NCBI GenBank assembly: GCA_031291415.1
Contig: JARLJB010000065.1
Coordinates: 52,828-116,827 of the forward strand
Length of the DNA stretch: 64,000 nt
Source of the DNA: Telmatospirillum sp.
GTDB taxonomy: Bacteria; Pseudomonadota; Alphaproteobacteria; Rhodospirillales; Magnetospirillaceae
Direction: 5' to 3'
A program made the position numbers and the translations under genes. Each line of letters opens with the position of its first letter. Positions within the stretch are counted from its first letter, which is position 1. This document shows, in pieces, positions 43,859 to 53,144 of the stretch. The notes below the pieces were generated by a model. The model made no database searches, was not told the DNA's origin, and saw nothing but the letters and a program-made list of their open reading frames with translations.

Positions 43859-45931
43859 CTACTGCGCCAGTTCGGTGACCAGGCGGTCGGCGTGGTAGGT
43901 CTTGGCCAGGCTCTCTTTCAATGCCCCCACCGATACGGCAACCGCCCGGTTGACGGAACCGTCGTAACCAAACTCACCCCCCAGGGACTGACTGTTGCCG
44001 TCGAAGATCAGGCCGATGATTTCGCCAGCCTTGTTGATCATCGGCGATCCCGAGTTGCCGCCGATTATGTCGTTGGTGGCGACGAAGTCGAACGGCTGGG
44101 CAAGGTTGAGGCTGTCTTTGGCGGAGATCCAGCTGGCGGGAAGCCGGAAGGGATCAGAACCGGTGGCGCGGTCGAACGCGCCGCCCAGGGTTGTGAAGGG
44201 GGGAATGTCCTGTCCGCGTTGCCGGAATCCTTTGACCGCGCCGTAAGAGAGGCGAAGCGTGAAGGTGGCATCCGGGTAGGTGGCGCGGCCAAGGATTTTG
44301 AACGATGCCTCGGCGATCTGGCCGGAAAACTTGGTCAACGGCGCTTCGACGGTGGCTTCGTAGTTGGCGCGCTCAGTGCGGAAATCCTCGTCGATCAGGC
44401 GGGCAAAAGCGATCATCGAATCATTGGCGTCGGTCAGCGCCGTGGCGTCGCTATCGACCAGGCGGCGGCGGAGTTCGATGTCGGCCAGGTGCGAATTGTC
44501 GATCAGTTCAGCAGCTCGTTCGACCGGGCTTTTGCCGGCCAGAACCTTGCGTACGAAGAGATCGTCCGGCCCCAATGCCTCACGCAGCTTGCGTAGAGAA
44601 AAGGCCAAGGTCAGCTTTTCCAGCTCGGGATAAACCGGTGCGGTCGAGGTGATCGACTGGCGCAGGGCCGGGAAATTGGCGTCGGTATATTCCTTGAGAC
44701 GGGTCTGGTCGGGCTTGCCGGATTCGTCGGCGTGGCGAACCAGCTCCAAGGCGGTCCGGAACAGGGTCGATCGGAAACCCTGTCCTCCCTCGGTCATGAC
44801 AAAGCGCGTGCGCCGGTCGCGGAAGCCATCCAGGGCGGTCCGGATGCCGCCCCATGCGCCGGCGTAGGCGGCTTTCAACTTCGGATCGGCGTTGACCGCC
44901 CGGCGCAGCGCATTCTCGGCCTTTGTCTTCTCGGCGATGATCTTCGGATCGACCAGGGCGGCGAGTTGTCCCTTCAGTGCCTTAAGGCCGTTCTCGGTGC
45001 CGAACAGCATGTCCGTGGCAATGCGTTCCTGTTCGGGCCCCTTGGTGGAAAATTCGATGAGAGTGCCGCGCAGTTCGGAGCGCAGGAAGAGAGTGTCGGG
45101 CAGCACGACGTCGCGCAGGAATTCCAGCTGGGCCAGGGTGTAGAGACGGGCAGTCGTTCCCGGATGCCCCGACACGAAGGTCAGATCGCCTTCCTTGGCG
45201 TCGGCGCTTGCGTAGGGGAAATGGGTGGCGCTGGTATCGAGCGGCCTGTCCTGGTCGTAGACGCGGACATAGCTGACATCGAGATCGTAGCGCGGAAACT
45301 CGAAATTGTCGGGGTCGCCGCCGAAGAAGGCGATCTCCGTCTCCGGGGCGAAAACCAACCGGACGTCCTGGAAACGTCGGTACTTATAAAGATTGAAGAC
45401 CCCACCGTGATAGAGCTCGACGACGTCACAGCGGATCGCCTGGTCGCTGCCCGAGCATTCCTGGGCGATGCCGGCCTTTTCCGCTTTCAGGGCGTCGGCC
45501 AAGGCGGCGCCCTCTTTGCCGGCAGTCGCTTTGTGGACCCGTCCGGTAACGTCGCTGATGGCGACCAACTGGTTGACCTCCATCTCCGGACACTTCGGTT
45601 CTTCGGCCAGCGTTTTGGCGTAAAATCCCGTTTCGGTGAAGTTCTTTTCGGCGCTCGACAATTGCTCGATACATTCGCGGGCGCAGTGGTGATTGGTCTG
45701 GATCAGGCCGTCTTTCGAGACGAAGCTGCCGGAACAGCCCTGTGCCAGGCGAACCGAGGACAGCCGGACATGGTCGAGCCAGGCCTGATCGGGCTTGAAG
45801 CCATAGGCCTTGGCGACCTTGTCGGACGGAAAGTCATTTAGTGTCCACATGCCCTCGTCGGCGTGGGCTTGGGACATGACGAGAAGACCGGCGACGACGA
45901 CGGCGCGCGCCGGGAGACCTGCGAAAGACAT
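43859..45931 (-). CDS. S46 family dipeptidyl-peptidase (DPP7-like)
   Basis: 690 residues with a signal peptide (MSFAGLPARAVVVAGLLVMSQAHA). The chymotrypsin-like catalytic set is visible: His in NHHCARECI, Asp in GGDPDNFEFPRYDLDVSYVRVYD, and Ser in IGGNSGSPMINKAGE. The residue 18 after the catalytic Ser, which is Arg in acid-specific DPP11, is Gly here (IFDGNSQ), predicting the broader hydrophobic-type DPP7/DAP BII specificity. The enzyme removes dipeptides from the N-terminus of peptides in the periplasm. The adjacent peptide transporter gene lies 37 bases upstream in the same direction, so the two probably form an operon. Family certain; specificity inferred. Confidence 0.93.
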   Translation of the reverse strand: MSFAGLPARAVVVAGLLVMSQAHADEGMWTLNDFPSDKVAKAYGFKPDQAWLDHVRLSSVRLAQGCSGSFVSKDGLIQTNHHCARECIEQLSSAEKNFTETGFYAKTLAEEPKCPEMEVNQLVAISDVTGRVHKATAGKEGAALADALKAEKAGIAQECSGSDQAIRCDVVELYHGGVFNLYKYRRFQDVRLVFAPETEIAFFGGDPDNFEFPRYDLDVSYVRVYDQDRPLDTSATHFPYASADAKEGDLTFVSGHPGTTARLYTLAQLEFLRDVVLPDTLFLRSELRGTLIEFSTKGPEQERIATDMLFGTENGLKALKGQLAALVDPKIIAEKTKAENALRRAVNADPKLKAAYAGAWGGIRTALDGFRDRRTRFVMTEGGQGFRSTLFRTALELVRHADESGKPDQTRLKEYTDANFPALRQSITSTAPVYPELEKLTLAFSLRKLREALGPDDLFVRKVLAGKSPVERAAELIDNSHLADIELRRRLVDSDATALTDANDSMIAFARLIDEDFRTERANYEATVEAPLTKFSGQIAEASFKILGRATYPDATFTLRLSYGAVKGFRQRGQDIPPFTTLGGAFDRATGSDPFRLPASWISAKDSLNLAQPFDFVATNDIIGGNSGSPMINKAGEIIGLIFDGNSQSLGGEFGYDGSVNRAVAVSVGALKESLAKTYHADRLVTELAQ

Positions 45932-45968
45932 ATCTGCTCCTGAGGTGGGACGGACCGGGAGCCGGCCG

Positions 45969-47372
45969 TCATTCTCCCAAAATTGGTGTCAGCGGTTTGT
46001 TGAACAGCCAGATGACGACCCCGGCACCCGCCGCAATGGCCGCGATCATCAAGAAAAACGCCGCCTTGTCCATGCTGCTCCAGAAACTGCCGAGCCAGCC
46101 GGAAAGGAAGTTGCCGGCGAAGCTGGTGGCCAGCCAGACACCCATCATCATCGAAAGAATGCGTCCCGGGGCAACCTTGGAGACCAGGGACAGGCCGATC
46201 GGCGAAAGATAGAGTTCTCCGGTCGTCAAAATGGCGAAATAGCCAAACAGCCACAGCCAGTTGGACTTGCCGCCGGCTTCGATGCCGTGCGCCGCCATCA
46301 CCATCAACAGGTTGGCCAGAGCGACGCCGAAACAACCGAACGCCATTTTGGTGACGGTCGACGGCTCGCTGCCGCGCTTGGCCTGCCATGCCCACAAGGT
46401 GACAACGAATGGGGTGAAGGCAAAGATCATGAAGGGATTGAAGGCCTGGAACCAGGTCGTCGGGATTTCCGCGGTCCATGACAACAGCGAAATCGAGCGG
46501 TCGGTGAAGTCATCGGCCCACAAGGCGATGGTGTTGCCTTGTTGCTCATAGGTCGCCCAAAACAACACATTGGGGAACCATAAAATCAACAGGGCGATCA
46601 CCGCCTTCCACTCCTGGCGGGTAAAGGGCGTCTTCTCACGGTTTGCCGACTTGCGGACGATCGGCGGTTCGGGGGGCAGATAGCGCTTGCCGTAAAGATA
46701 GATGAACAGGCCGACCAGCATGCCGACGCCGGCCGCGCCAAATCCGAAATGCCATCCAACCGTTTCGCCCAAAGTGCCGCAGACCAGCGGGGAGAAGAAG
46801 GCGCCGAGATTGATGCCGACGTAGAAAATCGAATAAGCCCGGTCGCGACGGTGGTCGCCAGGGGCGTAGAGGCCGCCGACCTGCGTGGAAATATTGGGCT
46901 TGAAAGCCCCGTTGCCGATGATCAGCACCAACAGGGCCGGCAGAAACATGCCTTCGAAGGCCATCATGAAATGTCCGACGGCCATCAGCGCCGCGCCGAT
47001 CACCACGGTACGGCTTCTGCCGATCAGGCGGTCGGCCACCAGTCCGCCGAGGATCGGCGTCAGAAAGACCAGGCCGGTGTAGAGCCCATACACCTGTGAG
47101 GCCATCGGTTGCACGCCAAGCGGCCCGAAGACCGATTCGAGCATGGCTTTCAAGGTGCTGTAGCCGAACACGGTTTCGGCCGGATTGTTGAGGAACAGAT
47201 ACTTGACCATGTAAAGGGTGAGCAGCGCCCGCATGCCGTAATAGGAAAACCGTTCCCACATTTCCGTCCCGAACAGGAAGGTCAGGGCTTTCGGATGGCC
47301 GAAAACCGTACCGTGGTCAACAAGACCGGGTACGTCGTCGGCGGTCAGCGGGAGCGGCGTGGACGGGCTCAA
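45969..47372 (-). CDS. Proton-dependent di-/tripeptide transporter (POT/PTR2 family)
   Basis: 467 residues from a TTG at 47372 preceded by AAGGA; another TTG at 47417 has no ribosome site. Twelve to fourteen membrane helices. Typical motifs: FGTEMWERFSYYGMRALLTLYMV (ExxERFxYY), GGLVADRLIGRSRTVVIGA, GNGAFKPNISTQVGGLY (PTR signature) and ATYEQQGNTIALWAD. It imports short peptides with protons. Its position just before the S46 dipeptidyl-peptidase suggests it takes up the dipeptides that enzyme releases. The ribosome site lies in an AT-rich spot (ATATAAGGATTC). Confidence 0.94.
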   Translation of the reverse strand: MSPSTPLPLTADDVPGLVDHGTVFGHPKALTFLFGTEMWERFSYYGMRALLTLYMVKYLFLNNPAETVFGYSTLKAMLESVFGPLGVQPMASQVYGLYTGLVFLTPILGGLVADRLIGRSRTVVIGAALMAVGHFMMAFEGMFLPALLVLIIGNGAFKPNISTQVGGLYAPGDHRRDRAYSIFYVGINLGAFFSPLVCGTLGETVGWHFGFGAAGVGMLVGLFIYLYGKRYLPPEPPIVRKSANREKTPFTRQEWKAVIALLILWFPNVLFWATYEQQGNTIALWADDFTDRSISLLSWTAEIPTTWFQAFNPFMIFAFTPFVVTLWAWQAKRGSEPSTVTKMAFGCFGVALANLLMVMAAHGIEAGGKSNWLWLFGYFAILTTGELYLSPIGLSLVSKVAPGRILSMMMGVWLATSFAGNFLSGWLGSFWSSMDKAAFFLMIAAIAAGAGVVIWLFNKPLTPILGE

Positions 47373-47570
47373 GGGCAGAATCCTTATATTATGGTGTTGG
47401 ACCTTCGGTGGCGGCAAAGGTCGTCACCGTGCCTGAACCGCCGTTCGGGCTCTCGGCACGGTTTGGTTTCCGCCTGGTGGCGCGCTTCATTTCAGATGAA
47501 GAGTGCCACGAGAGCCCGAGCGGCGCCTGAGTCTGCCGGAGCCGGAGCCGGAGGCATCAGATGGACTCCA

Positions 47571-47603
47571 GTCGGGCATGTCATTTTGGATGACATGCCC
47601 GAC
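47571..47603 (-). terminator. Perfect 13-bp hairpin between ccrM and the peptide transporter
   Basis: GTCGGGCATGTCA (47571-47583), loop TTTTGGA, TGACATGCCCGAC (47591-47603). It lies 64 bases after the ccrM stop codon, with no U-tract on either strand. The rest of the 294-base gap shows nothing else. Confidence 0.6.
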
Positions 47604-47666
47604 TACGGGAATTGCACTAAAAGAAAGAAAATTTCAAGACAATCCAGCAGCCGATTCCCGCCAAAT

Positions 47667-48785
<1,119 letters not shown>

Positions 48786-48855
48786 TCAGGGCTCGTCAAG
48801 AACTTGTTGAAATGTATGATTTTTCAAGAAGATCGCTCGCAGCGCAAGCCGGGCA

Positions 48856-50094
48856 TTACGCGCTGGAACGAAGATTTGGACTCACGGGCCGGCGATAGAC
48901 GAAAAGCGCGGGAATCAACGCCATGCCGCTTCCGCAGAGAATAATGAGCGCGAAGAAGGCCAATTCGGACCAGCCGAGGGTGACGGCAAGATGCAAACCG
49001 GTCCGGGCTTCGATCACCGAACCGGCGACCCAACTGGCGAGCAAGGAGAGGCCGAGGCCCAGCACGCAGCCGGCGGTCAGCAGCCCGGCGGTTCCGAGCC
49101 AGACGGCCAGCAGGACATAACGGCGCGGTGCGCCCAGGGCACGCAGGACGGCGTAACGCCTCTGGCGCAAGCCGACCATGGTGAGCAGCAGGGCGACGGT
49201 GGCGACGAGAACAAGGGCGTTGTTGAATCCCGAAACGACGACCATGGCCAGTTTGACGTCACCCAGCGTTTGGTAGATCGCAACCAGAACCTCGGCTGGA
49301 AACAGCGCCATCGTTCCGTTTTTCCGGTATTCGCCGCGCAGCACATAGGCATCGGCGACAGATTTCGGTTTGACCAGGATGGCCGGCACGCCGGGAACCG
49401 TTTTGGCGTCGAACGGCGGTCCGAGCGGCGCCTCGTCGACCGCATGACCGTTGCCGAGGCCGTGGATTTCCCAGACGCTCTCGATCGGTACCAGGATGGC
49501 CCAATCCCAGGGCGAGTTCTGTCGGGGAAGGCGGCCGACGATGCGATATTGCGCCTCCTCGTGACGGTGGGCGTATTCCTCGGTGTCTTCGGCGCCAAGC
49601 GACCCGTGGTGGGCCATGCCGTGCGACGGCGTGACCGTCGCGCCCAGTTGCAGGGCCACGCTGGCGCCAATCACCGCTTCGTTTTCAGCGGCGAATGTCC
49701 GGCCCTCGGCCGGTTGCAGCCGGCCCCAGCGGCTGACGAAGGAGGTCGTCGTGCCGACCACCGGGTAGCCGTGCACCACGTCACCAAAGGCGATGGGCGC
49801 GGCGGCGGCGACCCGTTTATCGTTGGCCAGCCGATTGAGCAGGGCGCCGTCGGCCAGGCCGATGGCATCCGGTTGCAGATAAACGGTGGTCAGGACAAGT
49901 TGAGTCTGACTGCCCGGCGCGCCGATCACCAGATCGAAATCGTCGGCGGCCCGCGCCGAGGCGGTCCGCAGCGCCTGATCCTGGGCGCTGACCGCGATCC
50001 CGATGGCGACAGCGATGGCGACGACCAGCGGAACCGCCCAGGCGATCCACCGAAGGCTGCGGAGATCGGCCAGAATGATTGGCCAGGGGTTCAT
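48856..50094 (-). CDS. FtsX/MacB-type ABC transporter permease with histidine-rich outer loop
   Basis: 412 residues: an N-terminal helix (WIAWAVPLVVAIAVAIGIAVS), a large periplasmic domain (about 40-270) and three C-terminal helices (FNNALVLVATVALLLTMVGL..., LLAVWLGTAGLLTAGCVLGLGLSLLA, LAFFALIILCGSGMALIPALFVY). LRQRRYAVLRALGAPRRYVL between helices is the FtsX coupling motif. The periplasmic loop HGMAHHGSLGAEDTEEYAHRHEE (near 49555-49625) holds five histidines and several acids, suggesting metal binding. Its ATG overlaps the stop of the ATPase gene. With the ATPase it forms a transporter or mechanotransmission pair; the cargo is unknown. Confidence 0.85.
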   Translation of the reverse strand: MNPWPIILADLRSLRWIAWAVPLVVAIAVAIGIAVSAQDQALRTASARAADDFDLVIGAPGSQTQLVLTTVYLQPDAIGLADGALLNRLANDKRVAAAAPIAFGDVVHGYPVVGTTTSFVSRWGRLQPAEGRTFAAENEAVIGASVALQLGATVTPSHGMAHHGSLGAEDTEEYAHRHEEAQYRIVGRLPRQNSPWDWAILVPIESVWEIHGLGNGHAVDEAPLGPPFDAKTVPGVPAILVKPKSVADAYVLRGEYRKNGTMALFPAEVLVAIYQTLGDVKLAMVVVSGFNNALVLVATVALLLTMVGLRQRRYAVLRALGAPRRYVLLAVWLGTAGLLTAGCVLGLGLSLLASWVAGSVIEARTGLHLAVTLGWSELAFFALIILCGSGMALIPALFVYRRPVSPNLRSSA

Positions 50095-50813
50095 GGCCGT
50101 TCTCCGTCGTCGTTTGTCGAAGCGGTGATCAATCCACCTTGTTCCATATGGACGACCCGATCGAGCCGGGCCAGAAACCGCGCGTCGTGCGACACGGCGA
50201 TTAGCGTCGCTCCAGTTTTCCGGGCTCCGCCGATCAGCAGATCGATGACGGCGGCGCCACTGTCGGCATCGAGGCTGGCGGTCGGCTCATCGGCGAGAAT
50301 CAGCCGGGGGCAGCAGAGCAGGGCGCGGGCGACAGCCACTCGCTGCTGTTCGCCCCGTGACAGCAAGAGCGCCCGACGTGAGGTTTCCGGCAGAGCCATC
50401 TCCGTCGCCAGTTCGATGGCGCGAGCCCGCAAATGGGCTGGGACGCGCCAATGATCGAAACTGATCGGCAACAGGATGTTGGCGAGGACGGACAGTTCCG
50501 GAACCAGGGCGAAATCCTGGAAGACGAAACCGACATTGTCGCGCCGCCAGCGGTCGCGCGCCACCTCGGGGAGGGCCGAGAGTTCCACGGCGCCCCACGC
50601 AAGCCGGCCGCTGCCGGGCAACAGGCCGGCCAGGACATGCAGGAGAGTGGTCTTGCCGGCGCCCGACGGTCCGGCGATGCCGAGACGTTCTCCCGGTGCC
50701 ACCGAGAGCGCAGGAACGTCGAGAATGGTAATGCGCCGGCCGCTTCCTTCGGCCACCGTGACCATCAAATTCTCGATATCGAGGCTGGGACTAACTGCGG
50801 CGGAAGGCGGCAT
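50091..50813 (-). CDS. ABC transporter ATPase (LolD/MacB-like)
   Basis: 240 residues from the ATG at 50813; a TTG two codons upstream is possible. Walker A is GPSGAGKTTLLHVLAGLL and Walker B LILADEPTASLD; the Q-loop is VGFVFQDFALVPELSV. The signature motif reads LLSRGEQQRVAVARAL, with Arg in place of the second Gly of LSGGQ. The gene begins inside the end of the upstream small-protein gene (overlap 23 bases) and its stop overlaps the permease start (ATGA), so all are coupled. It energises the FtsX-type permease. Confidence 0.92.
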   Translation of the reverse strand: MPPSAAVSPSLDIENLMVTVAEGSGRRITILDVPALSVAPGERLGIAGPSGAGKTTLLHVLAGLLPGSGRLAWGAVELSALPEVARDRWRRDNVGFVFQDFALVPELSVLANILLPISFDHWRVPAHLRARAIELATEMALPETSRRALLLSRGEQQRVAVARALLCCPRLILADEPTASLDADSGAAVIDLLIGGARKTGATLIAVSHDARFLARLDRVVHMEQGGLITASTNDDGERP

Positions 50814-51264
50814 CGACAATTCTCACCTGACTGACAAAACCGGTTTCCGGATCGGTCCAGGATCCGACCTGCAAGCGTCCATGCACGGTAATCGGGTCGC
50901 CGGCGCTGACCAGGGGAGCTGTCCCGTCGAGATAGATGACGACGATGTCGAGCGGCCATTCCGCGTCCGATTGGCAAAATGGACACAGGGCCATCGGCTC
51001 GCGGGTCAAGACGAAGAAGTGGCTTTCGGCTTTCAGCGGTGGCGCCATATAGCCTTTCATCGACACGATGCTGTCCTTGAGCGACAGCAGGCGGTCGCTG
51101 AATTCAAGTCCGCGGACGCCGAAGCTTTTGTAAAGGCCGTCGAACGTCAGGGCTTCCTCGCCGCGGGCCGACCGGACCGGCGAGATCAGCGCGGCAACGA
51201 GCAGCGTGGCGGCGCCCAGAACTAGGGGACGCCGCCCGATCGACGATTCGCGAAACGTGATCAC
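50791..51264 (-). CDS. Exported protein of unknown function with CPFC motif
   Basis: 157 residues from a GTG at 51264, 7 bases after the alkaline phosphatase stop. An N-terminal signal or anchor (RRPLVLGAATLLVAALISPVRSARG) is followed by FDGLYKSFGVRGLEFSDRLLSLKDSIVSMKGYMAPPLKAESHFFVLTREP and MALCPFCQSDAEWPLDIVVIYLDG. The 'V.MkGYM.PpL' and 'FVL...CPFC' pattern recalls DUF3299-type periplasmic proteins that occur next to FtsX-type ABC pairs; this is from memory and unverified. The CPFC could bind a metal or be redox active. The second residue block VSAGDPITVHGRLQVG suggests an OB-like strand set. Its 3' end overlaps the ATPase gene. Confidence 0.72.
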   Translation of the reverse strand: MITFRESSIGRRPLVLGAATLLVAALISPVRSARGEEALTFDGLYKSFGVRGLEFSDRLLSLKDSIVSMKGYMAPPLKAESHFFVLTREPMALCPFCQSDAEWPLDIVVIYLDGTAPLVSAGDPITVHGRLQVGSWTDPETGFVSQVRIVDAAFRRS

Positions 51265-51271
51265 CGTTCGC

Positions 51272-53017
51272 TCATGGCTTGGCCAATCCCAGGGCATTGG
51301 CCATATAGCGGAACACCCGGGTATTGTCGATGCGACCATGGAACTGTTCGGCGCCGGGGCCGATCGCCGTCAAGACCACGTCGTCGGCGGCATGCACGTC
51401 CTGCGGCTGGTTGGTCGGCAGATTGCCGGTGCGGCGGACCGCCTGCGGACCGCTGCAGTTCTTTTCGTTGGCGATGTATTTCCCATCGTCACCTTTGACG
51501 GCCGGGACATTCGGCCCTTCGGTATGGGGCCGGATGGTGTCGCAATGGTCGGGAAAGGCGCCGAAGACGAATGCCAAACGACGAGAAACCTCGACCGAGG
51601 TCGGATAGCCTTCGGCATCGGCCGGCGGATAGTTGGGGAACTTCGCTTCGTCATAGACGCCCAGCTTGTCGCGCGCCGTGTCGCCTTTGCGATCGTCGTC
51701 ATAGGTGCCGACGATCGACACCGGATGGGCGTGATCGGCCACCACGATGACCAGGGTATCGTTCTTTTTGGCGGCGAAATCCTTGGCCAGCTTGACGGCG
51801 TTGTCGAGCATGATGGTGTCGAAGATCGCCCGTTCCCAATCGAGAACGTGGCTGTATTTGTCGATATGGCCGGATTCGACCATCAAGACGAAGCCTTTGT
51901 CGCGCTTGGACAGGATGTCGAGGGCGGCGCCGACCTGATCGGTGAGGTCCGGTTGATCGGGGAACTTGTCGACTGATCCCTTCTTGAGAAGACGTCGATC
52001 CAAGGCGCCATCCATATTGCCGGTATTGAACAGTCCCAGCAGCTTCTTGGCGGTATGGCCCGGTTGCACGGCGGCCTTCAGCTCGGTGTTGCTGGTGACG
52101 AAGCTGTAGCCGGCATCCTGGAACTGTTTAAGAAAATCCTTGTCGTCGGTCCGTTTGGAACCCGGTGTCGATTTGGGCAGGAAGTTGGGCGAACCGCCGC
52201 CCATGATGACGTCGGGTTGCACCTGATAGAACATGCCGACGATATCGTTGTAGTCGGCGCGACGGCGCGTGTGTGAAACCATGCCGGCCGGTGTGGCGTC
52301 CTCGATTTCCGTATTGGTGACCACGCCGACCGCCATGTCGCTGCGGCGCTTGACCAGTTCGGCGATGGTTTCGACCTTGGGGTGATCGAGTGTGTTCTTG
52401 TTATGGGCGCAATAGACACCCAGGGCATTGACGCAGGATTTGTGGCCGGTGGTGTAGGCCGACATGCTGTTGGCGCTGTCGGTGACCACGGAATCGGTTC
52501 CCGACGTCGAGACCAGTGCCATGTAAGGCATGTCGTCGATGGCCAGTTCGCCGCCGTAACGGCCTTCCTTCAACCCTTTGGAGAGGATGCGGGCGGCGGT
52601 GCGATGCGCCACCGACATGCCGTCGCCGATGAAGAGAATGACGTTCTTGGCCTTGCGGGCCGGGGTGGCGAAGACTTCCCAGGTGACCCGGACCGGTTCG
52701 GCTCCGCGAACCGTCGCCTCGACGACGTATTTTCCCGGCTTGGCAAGTGTCGCGCCGCGGATCCAAAGGGCCGAGCGTTCGCCATCTTCGCTGGGCAGGA
52801 AGTCGGCCGGCTGAGTGAGGACGCTTTTGGCATCCTGTCCGTTGATCGTCACCGAGACGGCCGAGGCGTCCTGCACCGGGGGAAACTCAACTTTGAAGTC
52901 GAATTGCGAGCCGGCAAGGATCTCCGCGCGATCCAAAGGATAGATCGTCTGGCCGAAGGCCGTGCCGGCAGCCGACAGCATGAGCGCTGCGGCCAACGCC
53001 GAAATTCGCGAAATCAT
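51272..53017 (-). CDS. Alkaline phosphatase (PhoA superfamily), exported
   Basis: 581 residues. A signal peptide (MISRISALAAALMLSAAGTAFG) and about 100 residues of beta-rich domain precede the phosphatase domain. The phosphoserine motif is SVVTDSANSMSAYTTGHK (E. coli VTDSAASATAWSTG). Metal-ligand segments are VILFIGDGMSVAHRTAARI, LMVESGHIDKYSH and LVIVVADHAHP. It hydrolyses phosphate monoesters in the periplasm and needs zinc and magnesium. First gene of a four-gene operon with the CPFC protein and the ABC pair. No Pho box was recognised upstream. Confidence 0.92.
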   Translation of the reverse strand: MISRISALAAALMLSAAGTAFGQTIYPLDRAEILAGSQFDFKVEFPPVQDASAVSVTINGQDAKSVLTQPADFLPSEDGERSALWIRGATLAKPGKYVVEATVRGAEPVRVTWEVFATPARKAKNVILFIGDGMSVAHRTAARILSKGLKEGRYGGELAIDDMPYMALVSTSGTDSVVTDSANSMSAYTTGHKSCVNALGVYCAHNKNTLDHPKVETIAELVKRRSDMAVGVVTNTEIEDATPAGMVSHTRRRADYNDIVGMFYQVQPDVIMGGGSPNFLPKSTPGSKRTDDKDFLKQFQDAGYSFVTSNTELKAAVQPGHTAKKLLGLFNTGNMDGALDRRLLKKGSVDKFPDQPDLTDQVGAALDILSKRDKGFVLMVESGHIDKYSHVLDWERAIFDTIMLDNAVKLAKDFAAKKNDTLVIVVADHAHPVSIVGTYDDDRKGDTARDKLGVYDEAKFPNYPPADAEGYPTSVEVSRRLAFVFGAFPDHCDTIRPHTEGPNVPAVKGDDGKYIANEKNCSGPQAVRRTGNLPTNQPQDVHAADDVVLTAIGPGAEQFHGRIDNTRVFRYMANALGLAKP

Positions 53018-53122
53018 GGATGTTCCCCCCCTGATCGAATTTAGATGGGGCGCATCTTAGGGGGGCGAACAGACGTCAAGAAAATAAGATTATGTTAAAT
53101 TTATGACGATGAACTGCGGCAA

Positions 53123-53136
53123 GCGCCACGTGGCGC
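53123..53136. promoter_or_regulatory. Perfect 14-base palindrome upstream of the alkaline phosphatase operon
   Basis: GCGCCACGTGGCGC, fully self-complementary without a loop, 106 bases upstream of the phosphatase start codon and 9 bases after the rnhB stop. It could be an operator or, less likely, a remnant terminator. The AT-rich stretch 53085-53110 between it and the gene would suit a promoter. Confidence 0.35.
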
Positions 53137-53144
53137 GGTCTCCG

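Noticed and set aside
47515..47560. Further copy of the CCGGC repeat (GCCGGAGCCGGAGCCGGAGG)
   Set aside because: Simple GGAGCC triplication without the hairpin loop of the family.
48991..50454. 487-codon open frame antisense to the ABC permease
   Set aside because: Shadow of overlapping minus-strand genes with clear motifs.
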